A stretch of 64,000 nucleotides of DNA from Epiperipatus broadwayi (GCA_028023455.1 JAQFVV010000318.1:682001-746000); one strand, 5' to 3'. Positions 12,360-25,421 are shown, counted from the first letter of the stretch. A program made the numbers and translations. Notes: a model not told the origin generated them from the sequence alone.

Positions 12360-15160
12360 TTAAGTGACTGAAGAAGAAATAAAATATATTTTTTTTAGCT
12401 TTAATATGAACGATTTTCAAGCAAGTTCGATAAAGAAGTACCGTAAATATAATTTAAATATTTTTACTGATTATATTTAAAATATAAAATGCTATGTGAG
12501 ACTAGGGAAAACATATAAACATAAATTTAATAATAATGAGATTTAAATATAATAGCTTAATGGAATGATAGAAATATTGTTTTAAAAATAAAGTGTATGT
12601 ATGGAAGTTTAATATCTACAAGAATTAATGGGATGGTGAAGCCTACAGAACACGATCGAGAAGATAAAGATCGTTTTGGTAACTTGGATATTTATTTATA
12701 ATGCATAATGTATTTTTTTTTAGATCATCAATTGATTAAGAATGATGTGTGAAAGTTTAAATTCTATGTACGCATTTTATACAACATTAAAACATGTTAT
12801 GAGATAGGAGTAATTTTAAATATGCATGCAATAAGTTATTTAAAGTATAATTAATAATATAATATAACAGAACAATTGTGTGATTCTTTTGAACTTTCAT
12901 GTTGTAAAGTATTCAAATATTTTAAAATAGTTTGTATATGATAAATATACGAGAAAAGTAGTAAAAGATTTTCTTATAGAACAGCGGTATAGTTTTGAAA
13001 TAAGTGAATTTTATTATTGTTAGAAATGCAGATAGGAATTTGTCGATGTACTGTATAGAAAAATCTTGAGAAATAAGATCGGATAGTGACTTGGTAGTAC
13101 TAGTGTAGAGGAAACCAAGATGATGTTTTGTTAAGAAATAAGAAAAATAAAGTATTTGGATCATAGTTAGTTTGTGTGATTTCAGTATAGCTAACTAAGC
13201 CCTATCACTGAACACATATATTTTTGGACAGTGTTTTTGCGTATCTTTTAAACTTTTTGATGTTATATAAAGCTGAAGAAATAGCTTTAGCATCACTCCT
13301 ATAATAGAGGTGGGTAGACAGATAAAGGTCACTCCTCTATAGTGTTTTTAATTCACTGTGCCATTATTGTCAAGGTTTATGACGGATAATATTCTAGTTA
13401 TATTTTGATCCTGTGCATCTATTTCGCTATCCTTGTTTCGTGAATCTGCATCGTCAGAAAGATATTTTCAAAGAAATAATGAATAAAATAGAACTGAGGA
13501 TATGTTATCATTTAAGTAAGAATAGTTTATTTACTGGAGTGTGTGAGAATTGTGTAACTTTGAAAGTGAAAGTACAAAATATCATAAAGAGAGAAAGAAT
13601 CATATGATACAGTTTAAAATCAATTCGGAAATGAATATAAGATTTTTTAAAAGAGAAATCTAAACAAAGTTTTTTTTATAAAAGTGATAATAAAATTTTA
13701 ATTTTTTTTAATAATTTTAGAAAATAAATATTGCATATTTAATAAGAAATAATTCAATAATGTGTAATAGACATATATTTGTGCATGGGGTGTTAATAGT
13801 TGTAATTACCATCCGAAGTAAGGCTTGAATGAGTATATTAGATTAATAAACATCGGATAAGGAACAATAAAACCTAATACCGAATGTAGAAGAATGTTTG
13901 AATCTGTAGGATTCCATACAACTAATATAAAACTAGAATTTTATTGTTTTGTAGAATGTTTAATACGAATGTAATTTTGTAAAAAGGTATAAATATAATA
14001 ATAGTAGGGATACAAAGTGTTAATAATAATTATATGAGAAATACATTCTGTAACAAGCTAAACTATAATAAGAAATCCAATAATAATAATACTGTATTTT
14101 CTTAAGCATTTAAAAGATAAGAGTTAACTAGAAAAAATAAGTAGAAGTTTGATTTCAATTTTATAAACTAGTAAAATAATTTTATGATAGGAGAGTAAGG
14201 ATATCCATGTACATAATGTAAAATATTGTTATTTGTTTATGTTATTAATAAACTTTGTTGTAAATTTATTTTAAAGCTTTGTGTCTTCGTTGTTATTTCT
14301 CCACATGGATGCATGATATCACAATACACTTATAATTGCAACAGACATATAGTTTTTGCACAAAAAGAGTAAACCCAAAGTGTTATAATAATTTTGAAAA
14401 TTTATTTGTATGATAAAATTAAAAGATCATAATTATATCATTTATTGGTCATAAGTTGGTTGCCACCATATTACATTAAAATATATGCTATTGTTGCCAC
14501 ACGTATTCTGTTGTCAGATTATTAAAATACTGCCACGTACGTAATTATTTATTTCATTTAGGAAGAAATAAGATTATATTTATACTATTGTTGTTATTAT
14601 TATTATTTAGTATTGTTAGAAACTGCGTAGTGAATTTATGACATAAAATTCCCTTTTCATAGTTTACTACCGTAATTTTAAATCAGTTAGAATACAATTT
14701 ATGAACCTGAGATTTTATTTTATTTTATTTATTCTATTTATTTACTTAATTTTATTTAATTGAGCTAGATTCTTATTACAAAGAATATTAAGACATGATT
14801 ATTATTTTTATCGTAGTGAAAAGAGCTTAGAAAGTCATAAGAATACTATAAGTTAGTTGTTTAGAATAGTAAAAGGGGGAATAGTATTCTTATGCCATTG
14901 AGATAGTATCATGTGGATAATATCTCAATGTAGTCTATCTCATTCCCCGTATCGTCACTCCATGTCTCATGAAAATAATAAATATTTGTTAATTCATTTT
15001 TTTTAAAAATATAACTGTATTTGTATTTTAAAAATTAGAGCTAGTAATCATTTTAATTAATGCTGGATATTTCATGTATTTATTCGTTAAACTGAGCTAG
15101 AACCCGGAATATTCGTTATAAACAGTATATTTTGGGGTGAGGACGTGCGGGAAGAGGTTA
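12360..15160. other. AT-rich stretch without a supportable gene
   Basis: Open frames at 12922-13164 (minus) and 13413-13607 (plus) were inspected and not recognised. The section 13180-13500 has higher complexity than its surroundings. A short imperfect inverted pair of GATAGTATCATGTGGATAATATC type lies near 14900-14935. No exon with both splice sites and a recognisable domain was found. Confidence 0.4.

Positions 15161-15163
<3 letters not shown>

Positions 15164-15206
<43 letters not shown>
15164..15206. repeat. (AT)n microsatellite
   Basis: Uninterrupted alternating A and T for about 43 bases. Confidence 0.95.
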
Positions 15207-15209
<3 letters not shown>

Positions 15210-18200
15210 TATTCTCACGAACACTAATTAATTCCAGTTCATTGTTCTTAAAAAAACAAACAGATTAATTTAATTCTTTGTTTTACATTTATTTATAGTT
15301 TTCTGAATATCAGTTATTTAATCCTTTAAATTTATTACTTATTTCTCTAGAAATCCCAATTAGTTAATTTTCTACCATTTCTCTATTATTGCCACATACA
15401 TCTCTCCTTCATTTTAGAAATTAACAGCATTATATTTTATGCCAACATCAGTTTCCAATACTATTCAAATTTTTGTACTTCTTTATATTCTGAAATTATT
15501 TTGGCCTGCCATTATATTTTTATTTCTCACTGTCTCAGGTTTCATTTCTTCAATCAACTCCTGATTGTTGATGTATTTTTCATCATAACTTTTATTAGAA
15601 GTGAACATTTTTTACTTCACTTTTTGCCTTTTGTATATATGACTGATATGCCAGTATAACTGAAGACTTCTTTTCAATACATATAAGCAAGAAGTGGATA
15701 TATTAATTTAATAACATTTAATAAATTATAATTACAAATCTGAATAAGTAATTCACAGAATAACATAATAATTAATTTATATTGTAACCATCTCTATATA
15801 GATAATAAGCATATGTACATAAAAAAATAACCTTGAAATAAAAATATTATTTTCTTAAAACCAATTAAGCTAACATGAATTGGTAAATCTAAGGAAGGTC
15901 ATAAAGTGTTCATGAAGATAATAACTTCTAGTATTGACATCAGTTAAACTAAATTTAAAATCCATAAGCAAAATATTATGAGATAAATTTAATATTTGCA
16001 AAACCAATAAATAGTTAATAATAAGGTCTATGAAATGAATATGAAATTCAAATTATGAATTAGGTGATAAATAAATTAGGATGCAGATGACTAAATGGAT
16101 GATGAAAACAAATAATAATTAAATAATAAAAATGAACAAACTTAAGAAGGGAGAGAAGAAAAAGAACATGTGTTAGGGTGATGAATGATTAAGTTGATGA
16201 TAGGATAGGAGCCAGTGAAGGATGAATCAATTATGATAATAAATTAAAGTAAAATGAGGATGAAGAAATAAAAAAAGAAAGATCCAGATGAAATATGAGA
16301 ACAATGTTGATGATAAAGAATAAGATCCTGAATCATAAAACCAATATTGCGTTAAATGACAGTAAGATAAAATAAAACAAAATATGGACTCCAAGCTTGA
16401 CCAAACCAGAATATTCAACAATGAAGTTAAGATAAACTATAAGTTTTAAAAACTAGAGAAGAAATTTACATCTTAAAGTTATACTGAATCAATAAAACTG
16501 TGAAGATAAACATAACTCATATCAAAGCATAATAAATAATTTCAGACATAAAATTACTATAAATTTAAAATTATGATTTCCAACTAGTAATTTATTTCCT
16601 CAGAGTTCAAATAACTTGAATATTACTATTTTAAAAGATATATTTGTATCAGTAAGAGGGATTTTGCCACTACCCAAAAATAGCAAAGACAGTTCATAAA
16701 ACAAAATAAAATTAATAAAGAATATTTGGCAATCCCAATACTAACAGTAATATGAACTTTAAGCTTTATGAAGCACAAATAAATTCTTAATAAAGTAAGC
16801 ACAATAACTTACAAACTTTCTTTTATTAAGTAACTATGGGCAATATGATTAAGATCAGTGAATGATGTATCTAATGATTCAAATAAACAGGTTATCTAAA
16901 ACCAATAGGTCATTAAAATATTGTTTAAAATAAGACAAGGGCTTAAGATCAACAGTGTCCTGATCAATATGCCATAAATTCTAAATGTACTTTAAATGTA
17001 AGAGTTTACCAAAATCATTGTGATATGTTAATATGTAATAAAATATACTGTATTGATTGATGATGACCTTAAAACAATAAGATAATGTGTTGATAGCAAT
17101 AACAATAATAATATGAATGATGATTAGCAATAAGGCCACAGACAACCAAATATATTTTCAAACAACAAGATTTATTTACACTATTTACAACTTTCTAAAA
17201 TAATAATAAATAATTGAAAACATATATATTTCAGAAACAACATGAAACAAGGTATATTCATTTGGTTGCAGGCATATTCTCTTTATATTTATTAACAGTT
17301 TTGATGCACTGGTATGTATAGTAACTGTTATTCATAATACCCATCTATAGTATGATATTGAGAGCATTAAAGTATAACTAAATTTTACTAATAAGTAATA
17401 TGATAATGACAATTATCATATGAAGCACAAATGACAATTATTATTTAGCATTCAGCAATCAATTATATAAATATGGAAACAGACACCAGAAGTCAAATAT
17501 ATACAGGATACTAAACTTTGCCCATGTCCACAGAATAATCATCTTATTGAAATGACATTGATGGAAATAAAATGACATTGCATATGTGTATCTTTTATTA
17601 TGCCATACACAAGATAAGTTTTAAAATTACTAATAAATTTTGTTTGTTTGCTTGTAAACTGTTGACAAGGTATCACAGCACAATACATACACTATTTTCA
17701 TTTAGCTAAACATTATAAATAAACAATTGTCCCTGAAGCTAACTCTACCTTATAATTGGCATACAATTTTAAAACACCAAGAACTTCACCATACACAGTG
17801 GAAAATAACTAGACCTCATCATGAGGATTAGACAATAAAGAAAGGCTCTTCAGAATAACATATAATTATATAACAATATGGCAGATTCCAATAACTTTTT
17901 CCTAAGTTCAAAATGTGTGAACATCATCTCAACACAAGGAAAACAGAATGCATACCATGAAAATTATTCTCTCTAGGGATTAAACTGTACTAGCTAAGCA
18001 TAAAATAATTATCAACAATATAATTTTTTCATGGAAAAAGCAATGGGAGAGTATACTCCATCTACCAAAGCATAATATCAATGATACAATATTTAATAAA
18101 ATTATATGCTTCTCATACTTATCAAATGGAAACTAGCACAAATCCTCATCAAAACAATGGCAAGATAAAATAATTCTCACATTAAAAGCTAAAAAATAAA

Positions 18201-20700
18201 TATCCCACCTCAAATGATGCATACGTTAAATAGTGTATGAAACCAACAAAGATACTGTAAGTCAAATGACTATAGAATATTTTTAAAAGCATAATAAAAT
18301 TTGTAATAATAAGAAACACACAGTCAATGAAAAGTAGCATAAATTCTGTAAACTAAAGTGGACATACTAAATTACAGGCAAAATATAGTAAAGATATAAA
18401 ACAAATGTATACCTGGTTATATGGAAAACATCTAATAAAATAATTACATCATTACAAGTAAATATTATTATGCTTCTGACTTACTCTCTCTGTTTAACCA
18501 TAGATAAAATGTCAATAGACAATTCCCATATATGTAAGAGATGTGTATTTCTATCTAGACAAGCAAACATAATTTAATTTTAACTTTATGCTAACCAGTA
18601 CAAAATATATATATAAATAATTTTACCTTAGTCTGTTTTCAGAATCATTGCATATTTATACCATAAATAGAAAAAATATATATATACCTTAATAGCATAT
18701 CCAAAACTAATATGAAATATTAATAAATATGAACAATATATAAAAAAAATCATTATTATTATACTTCATTTTATTCCCATAGTCTGTAATTTAAATTCCT
18801 TCACTATAAGCTGACTGATGAGGGAAAATGATATTATTGCATACCAGCAAATTATTTTACAAGGCAATGCATCCATATTCTTCATATTTTATCATGAAAA
18901 GTAAATAAAACATTTAAGAGTTTCTGGCAAATAAAGCAATTATACAGCAATGCTCATAAACATTTTTCTTCAGAATTTTGAATCCATTTTATTTAAAAAA
19001 AAAAAACAAAGCTGTAACTTAAATAATATTTCCAACTTAGACAACAAAAGAAGATTTTTTCAAAAGAATTGTTATTAATTTTTCCATCAGCAGTAGTATA
19101 TTGGAATAATTAAGAACTATTCCTCCATTTTAAATCATTTCAAAATATTCTCATTAATATTTTAAACTAATGTTAATTCCAGCATTTCACAATAGTAATT
19201 AAGAAATTATTTACTTTTTTTTTATCTGTAATTTTAAACATTTTTTTTTCAGAATACTATTATAAATTATTATTTTATTTCATCAAGATTTGCATTAAGT
19301 CATTCCAGTTAAGCTATAAGTTAAATATCTTTTATAGTTACCAAAATGGTAAATGTATTTTAATATTCATTTTTAATAGTGAAGTAAGCAAGCGTTTTAG
19401 AAAGAAAAATTTATCAGAATATATTTTGATAGAAATATAAATTAAATTCATGCATTATAATATATATAAATTTTAATATCCTTTTAAAGTAGATTTCATT
19501 TTTTTAAATTTAAATTCAGAAAGTTTTGTCCTAATTACTTTTAATCTGATTCTTATTACATTTGGTATAAAAACAAAAAGTATTTTATAAACGAAGACAC
19601 AGAATCCTTTTTTTTTTTGCCATTCCAAATAAATCATTGTTAATCTTTAAACATACATAATAGATATAATAATTAAGATTGTAGTAATATATAGAATAAA
19701 ATTTTATGCTTAGGATCTCTTGTCCATTCTTTTGCAATGAGAAATTCTGGAGATCATCAGTTGACAGATCAGTAGGTCAGATGTATACAAGGAAGTGGAA
19801 TTTTCTATTCTTTTATTTTATGAGTCAAAATATAATTGATTATCATTTAAATTCAGTTCAAATTCAAATCCAGTGTTATTTATTTTCAGCTTCTTCTTGG
19901 TCTTAAATTTTGTTATAGCTCAGATGTTATCTCTTCTCTTGTTCTTTTAATGATCCACCTCACCCTACAAACTCTGTTAGTTTACTTTATACCTTTATCA
20001 AATGGAATTGTTGTAAAAAAATATAGACCAATTAAAGCTTGGTATGTGCATACAATTAATATGTCTCCATCTATATTCATTAGTGATAACTAACCAAGCT
20101 GTTCAAAATTATTTTAAATCACAATAAAAATATGCTTAAGGATTAATTACAAAGACTAATTTAGAATAGTTATAATTTTAAATCTTTTCATTATTACTTA
20201 ATAATAATACAATATCAAATATTTCTATACATATAAATTAATAAGACTAATAAATTATTACTTTAATGTTGCTAAAAATTAATCCATCTAGAAAACTGCA
20301 TATGAAAATCTCATACACATCCTGGTAGAGGGCTTAGCATATGTTGAACAGTCTGAGTCTTTATCACTCTCAGGGGATTTATTGATAATATTTATTTAAT
20401 TTTAAAATAAAATTTAGCAACTATGATAACATGCCACTGATATAATACACTGAATTAATATATTTAAATTATTGTCAATTAACATTTAAAATTTTACACA
20501 TTTGACTGCATAAATAAGGCTTGACAAACATCGAGCCCAACCATAAGGTTACAATATATATATATACATGTTTGTTTGAGGCTTATATAATAATAAGGCC
20601 TGTGGTGGTCTTTTATACATTAAAGTTATTTATTCCATGGCTCTTGGTTTCCCTTGATAAAAAAGACTCACGAAGTTTTAACGTATAGTTCAAGTTCATT
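15210..20700. other. Long AT-rich stretch without a recognisable gene
   Basis: No exon, tRNA or structured repeat could be supported. Frames at 16227-16421 (minus) and 19706-19906 (plus) are not recognisable. A TA tract preceded by GGTTACAA lies near 20547-20565. Confidence 0.45.
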
Positions 20701-20707
20701 CTTGGCA

Positions 20708-20813
20708 TCTGATTATTATTATGCGATTTATAAATCCATGAGATAACAAGTTTGTTTTAGCTTTCTACATTTTCTGCTAGCCCTGCATGCTTATATATAT
20801 ATATATATATATA
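20708..20813 (+). repeat. Dispersed repeat copy 2 ending in a TA tract
   Basis: Shares ATCTGATTATTA, TTTATAAATCCATGAGATA and TTTCTGCTAGCCCTGCATG-type blocks, in order, with copies near 10360 and 22445. It ends in (TA)n at about 20792-20813. Confidence 0.55.
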
Positions 20814-22080
20814 GTAATGTGGATACTTCATTGGCAGTTTTAACAAGTTGTCAAAATCAAACAGAGGAAAGAGTAGGAAATAGTATAAATATTGGTTAGG
20901 AAGGGAGAGATCTAGAGCGCAGATGATTTGGTCAAAGATATTTTAATTAAACTAAATGATAATTTCACGCTCAATTTATCACATTTCTACACATCTACAC
21001 ACACACACAAACATTAAATTATTTGTGTATCACGTTTGAATGTTACTGAAAGTTTAAATTTTGAACATCGATTTAATTAATAGTTAAGTTTAAATTCAAT
21101 TCTATAAACTTTTTTTTTTTCAAATAATTTTTATTTTATTGATTGAATAAGAGTTGTTTTATAATTTTAGGTCACTATCAGATTTATTTTATTTAAATAG
21201 ATTTAATATTGATTGGTATAGATAATAAATAATTTAGACCAATTTTAAAATGGAATTAAAATAGAAAAGTTTATCTCATAAAGTTTTATAAAAACCAAAA
21301 GGGCTTGTGTTATTTCATTTATCCTGCTTCCAGTTATAGAAAGTACTCTAATTTTTTCTGGATGTTTTTCTAGAACAAAGAAAAGAACTCATATTTCAGT
21401 CACTATGAAATATAAGTAAAACCTCAATGATAATTAAAATATGTGATATAGCAGTCTCTCTTTCTTGAATTTTCTATCTCAGCTCTAAAATAGTATCCTA
21501 AGTATTGCCTTACATGTTTATCTAATATTAATCATAACCAAAACAATTAAAAGAATTCATCAAAGTAGGAAAATTTACAAGGCTGCAATTATTATTATAT
21601 AAAATACTTTATGCAAGAAATATCCAACTGCTGACAATACTTCAAATATTTCAGATTTCAGAGATAATCTTTATGGATATTTAAAGATAATCTGAAAATC
21701 TAAGAATCCAATCAGAAGCTATATAGCAAGACCATAAAATATTTATTTATACTTTTTTATACAAACTTTTACTAAAAATTTAGATAGAAAAAATTAAGAA
21801 TTAATCATTTAAAAATTTAGTTATATATTATAGTGTAGTTTGCTTTTTTAATTTTTTCTATTAATTTAATTTTGTTAAAAAATATTTTTTTATACAATAA
21901 TCTTATCTTTATTTGTACTACACAATATGCCCAAAAATACATTTCAAAATTATGTATATTGCATAATTAATTAAGAGTGCCTGAGAAACAAATCTGTCAT
22001 GATCTAAAAAAAAGATTTTGAAATCTACATTTATAAACTTATGAATCTTCAGATGGAAATTATTTTTTTATTGACATGTA
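20814..22080. other. AT-rich stretch without a recognisable gene
   Basis: No gene supported. A short CA-rich run lies near 20995-21009. Confidence 0.45.
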
Positions 22081-22081
22081 T

Positions 22082-22200
22082 GTATTGTTGGCGGTCTAGC
22101 GGTTAGCATAGCTGTCTTCCAAGCAGCAGGCCCAGGTTCGCTTCCCGGTCAATGCTTTGATATATAAAAATAATAATAATAATAAAATAGAAAGGCTTTA
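22082..22200 (+). mobile_element. tRNA-Gly(UCC)-derived short SINE, second copy
   Basis: The body at 22082-22155 matches the SINE at 8023 in its A box (CTAGCGGTTAGCATAGCTG), anticodon loop CTTCCAA and B box GGTTCGCTTCCCGGTC. Acceptor pairing is weakened. The tail is TTGATATAT followed by AAT repeats. Target-site duplication not clear. A retroposed pseudo-tRNA, not a tRNA gene. Confidence 0.75.
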
Positions 22201-22444
22201 AATAAAATGAGCTTGTTGAATAGGTAACAGAATAAAAGTTACTTTTATATCCACATTAAAAATCAGAATTAAATACATTTTTTAATTAGTAAAATATAAT
22301 TTATTTATTATTAATATAAGAAAATGTGTGTCTGAATGTATATTTATAATGCAGAATTTGGTTTATTAAGTACATACTTTTGGAAGTGAATTATATTATC
22401 TAGATATGAGCTAAAATGTTATGAGTTATTGGTTTTGAAAAGTT

Positions 22445-22540
22445 TATTAATAAGCAAGTTAGAAGTCCATGAAATAGCAAGATTTCAGGAGCTTTCAACA
22501 TCTTCTGCTAACCCCACTCATCTTTATGTATATTGGAATA
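22445..22540 (+). repeat. Dispersed repeat copy 3
   Basis: Contains AAGTCCATGAAATAGCAAG and CTTTCAACATCTTCTGCTAA, matching blocks of the copies near 10385 and 20730. Here the TA tract is replaced by TTATGTATATTGG. Confidence 0.55.
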
Positions 22541-22833
22541 ATTAATCATTTTATGAGTCTTAGAAAAAAAGAAGGAATTTATTACAGCTTGAATTGTTCT
22601 TTCATAATATAGGCAACCCAAGAGAAAAAGTAAGGCTATTTAAATAAAAAAAAAAGAGAGAGCATGCATTTAAGAAGCAAATAACTTATTATATTAGCAA
22701 ATATGTAAATGTTATGTCCTGTATATATGTATGTGCGTATATATATATATATATGCAAAAAACATTCATCCTTTACTGATGAAAAAAAAGTTTAAAGTGT
22801 TCTTAAGTAAATTTTAAAAAATCTTTTAATTTA

Positions 22834-22847
22834 CAAGATTTTTTTTA
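22834..22847 (+). repeat. Left 14-bp direct repeat (probable target-site duplication) of the large hammerhead array
   Basis: CAAGATTTTTTTTA, repeated exactly in the same orientation at 25408-25421. These bases are outside the repeat unit on both sides. Confidence 0.75.
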
Positions 22848-22947
22848 ATAGACAGGGTATGAGCACAGATTTTCACATGACCCACCTCTCTCCACACTAT
22901 CTCATAACACTGATACACTTGAACACACATATGTTGAAAAGATAAAT

Positions 22948-23002
22948 AATCACCAATATACGTATTTCATGCTAAACCAGCAATCATCAGTTGGTCCAGA
23001 TT
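22948..23002 (-). ncRNA. Type I hammerhead ribozyme motif, family 1 copy c
   Basis: Minus strand: helix I CCAA/TTGG plus AATC/GATT across an internal loop, core CTGATGA, helix II TGCT/AGCA, GAAA, helix III ATA/TAT around CG, cleavage after A. All invariant core bases are present. The T-T contact at the base of helix II, in place of a G-C or G-U pair, may weaken it. Confidence 0.85.
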
Positions 23003-23419
23003 ACCATCTCTACACATATATGCTATAAGTGCTCAGATATATATTAAGATAGCAAATCCTCCTACTTTAATGGACAGGCTTCAATCCACTCCACACTCCA
23101 ACTCTTCAACTGTCCATCCAATTGAAAATCTGAAGATGGAATGCTCAAAGGCCACCCTGAGGCCGAGATTATTGTCACACCCATGTTGACCTAAGGTCAA
23201 TCTGATCCCTCATGTACAGGACATAATCCATTAAATACATATACAAGGGATAGGCAGACATCTCTAATATGTAATAGTTGAAATACACAGGCTTATATAT
23301 ACCTGTGACTATATATGTAATAGACAGGGTATGAGCACAGATTTTCACATGACCCACCTCTCTCCACACTATCTCATAACACTGATACACTTGAACACAC
23401 ATATGTTGAAAAGATAAAT

Positions 23420-23474
23420 AATCACCAATATACGTATTTCATGCTAAACCAGCAATCATCAGTTGGTCCAGATT
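23420..23474 (-). ncRNA. Type I hammerhead ribozyme motif, family 1 copy d
   Basis: Identical in its functional parts to the copy at 22948-23002, exactly 472 bp downstream. Self-cleavage at both would release a 472-nt monomer. Confidence 0.85.
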
Positions 23475-23891
23475 ACCATCTCTACACATATATGCTATAA
23501 GTGCTCAGATATATATTAAGATAGCAAATCCTCCTACTTTAATGGACAGGCTTCAATCCACTCCACACTCCAACTCTTCAACTGTCCATCCAATTGAAAA
23601 TCTGAAGATGGAATGCTCAAAGGCCACCCTGAGGCCGAGATTATTGTCACACCCATGTTGACCTAAGGTCAATCTGATCCCTCATGTACAGGACATAATC
23701 CATTAAATACATATACAAGGGATAGGCAGACATCTCTAATATGTAATAGTTGAAATACACAGGCTTATATATACCTGTGACTATATATGTAATAGACAGG
23801 GTATGAGCACAGATTTTCACATGACCCACCTCTCTCCACACTATCTCATAACACTGATACACTTGAACACACATATGTTGAAAAGATAAAT

Positions 23892-23945
23892 AATCACCAA
23901 TATACATATTTCTGATAAACCAGCAATCATCAGTTGGTCCAGATT
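23892..23945 (-). ncRNA. Degenerate hammerhead motif, family 1 copy e
   Basis: The core CTGATGA and helix I are kept, but the segment around helix II and GAAA is altered (TTTATCAGAAATATG in place of TTTAGCATGAAATACG). Helix II pairing is lost, so it is probably inactive. Confidence 0.75.
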
Positions 23946-24283
23946 ACCATCTCTACACATATATGCTATAAGTGCTCAGATATATATTAAGATAGCAAAT
24001 CCTCCTACTTTAATGGACAGGCTTCAATCCACTCCACACTCCAACTCTTCAACTGTCCATCCAATTGAAAATCTGAAGATGGAACCTCAAAGGCCAACCT
24101 GAGGCCGAGACTATAATCTCGGCCTCAGGGTGGCCTTTTGAGCATTCCATCTTCAGATTTTCAATTGGATGGACAGTTGAAGAGTTGGAGTGTGAAGTGG
24201 ATTGAAGCCTGTCCATTAAAGTAGGAGGATTTGCTATCTTAATATATATCTGAGCACTTATAGCATATATGTGTAGAGATGGT

Positions 24284-24338
24284 AATCTGGACCAATTGAT
24301 GATTGCTGGTTTAGCATGAAATGCGTATATTGGTGATT
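24284..24338 (+). ncRNA. Degenerate hammerhead motif, family 1 copy f
   Basis: The core reads TTGATGA, replacing the invariant C3, and helix III reads ATGCGTAT. The rest of the fold is intact. Predicted inactive. Confidence 0.8.
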
Positions 24339-24741
24339 ATTTATCTTTTCAACATATGTGTGTTCAAGTGTATCAGTGTTATGAGATAGTGTGGAGAGAG
24401 GTGGGTCATGTGAAAATCTGTGCTCATACCCTGTCTATTACATATATAGTCACAGGTATATATAAGCTTGTGTATTTCACTATTACATATTAGAGATGTC
24501 TGCCTATCCCTTGTATATGTATTTAATGGATTATGTCCTGTACATGAGGGATCAGATTGACCTTAGGTCAACATGGGTGTGACAATAATCTCGGCCTCAG
24601 GGTGGCCTTTGAGCATTCCATCTTCAGATTTTCAATTGGATGGACAGTTGAAGAGTTGGAGTGTGGAGTGGATTGAAGCCTGTCCATTAAAGTAGGAGGA
24701 TTTGCTATCTTAATATATATCTGAGCACTTATAGAGATGGT

Positions 24742-24796
24742 AATCTGGACCAACTGATGATTGCTGGTTTAGCATGAAATACGTATATTGGTGATT
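24742..24796 (+). ncRNA. Type I hammerhead ribozyme motif, family 1 copy g
   Basis: Intact core CTGATGA...GAAA, with helix I CCAA/TTGG and AATC/GATT, and helix II TGCT/AGCA. A 14-base deletion lies just upstream of helix I. Confidence 0.85.
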
Positions 24797-25213
24797 ATTT
24801 ATCTTTTCAACATATGTGTGTTCAAGTGTATCAGTGTTATGAGATAGTGTGGAGAGAGGTGGGTCATGTGAAAATCTGTGCTCATACCCTGTCTATTACA
24901 TATATAGTCACAGGTATATATAAGCCTGTGTATTTCAACTATTACATATTAGAGATGTCTGCCTATCCCTTGTATATGTATTTAATGGATTATGTCCTGT
25001 ACATGAGGGATCAGATTGACCTTAGGTCAACATGGGTGTGACAATAATCTCGGCCTCAGGGTGGCCTTTGAGCATTCCATCTTCAGATTTTCAATTGGAT
25101 GGACAGTTGAAGAGTTGGAGTGTGGAGTGGATTGAAGCCTGTCCATTAAAGTAGAAGAATTTGCTATCTTAATATATATCTGAGCACTTATAGCATATAT
25201 GTGTAGAGATGGT

Positions 25214-25268
25214 AATCTGGACCAACTGATGATTGCTGGTTTAGCATGAAATACGTATATTGGTGATT
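25214..25268 (+). ncRNA. Type I hammerhead ribozyme motif, family 1 copy h
   Basis: Intact core and helices as in copy g, 472 bp further on. It is the last unit before the right direct repeat. Confidence 0.85.
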
Positions 25269-25407
25269 ATTTATCTTTTCAACATATGTGTGTTCAAGTG
25301 TATCAGTGTTATGCGATAGTGTGGAGAGAAGTGGGTCATGTGAAAATCTGTGCTCATACCCTGTCTATTACATATATAGTCACAGGTATATATAAGCCTG
25401 TGTATTT

Positions 25408-25421
25408 CAAGATTTTTTTTA
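25408..25421 (+). repeat. Right 14-bp direct repeat (probable target-site duplication)
   Basis: Exact copy of 22834-22847, at the right edge of the palindromic array. Confidence 0.75.

Larger units (their letters stand above)
22848..25407. mobile_element. Retrozyme-like palindromic array of six hammerhead units (family 1)
   Basis: Three units lie in one orientation (starting about 22850, 23323 and 23795; period 472 bp, the third cut short), then three in the opposite orientation (unit edges about 24435, 24893 and 25365; periods 458 and 472). They meet at a symmetric centre around 24098-24125 where CTGAGGCCGAGA faces TCTCGGCCTCAG. Units are nearly identical, so the array is young. The 458-bp unit lacks 14 bases. 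Each unit holds one hammerhead motif and a small hairpin (CACAGG/CCTGTG). Open frames of about 75 codons recur because the units recur and show no protein signature. With the flanking 14-bp repeats, this is one insertion of a multimeric, inverted, non-coding retroelement. Confidence 0.85.

Noticed and set aside
18815-18840. CTGATGAGGGAAAA near 18822 as a hammerhead core
   Set aside because: There is no room for helix II between the two core segments and no helix I.
22848-25407. Helitron or foldback DNA transposon as explanation for the inverted array
   Set aside because: Helitrons make no target duplication and need TC/CTRR ends. Foldback transposons do not carry a hammerhead in every unit. 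The 13-14-bp duplications and ribozymes fit retrotransposition better.
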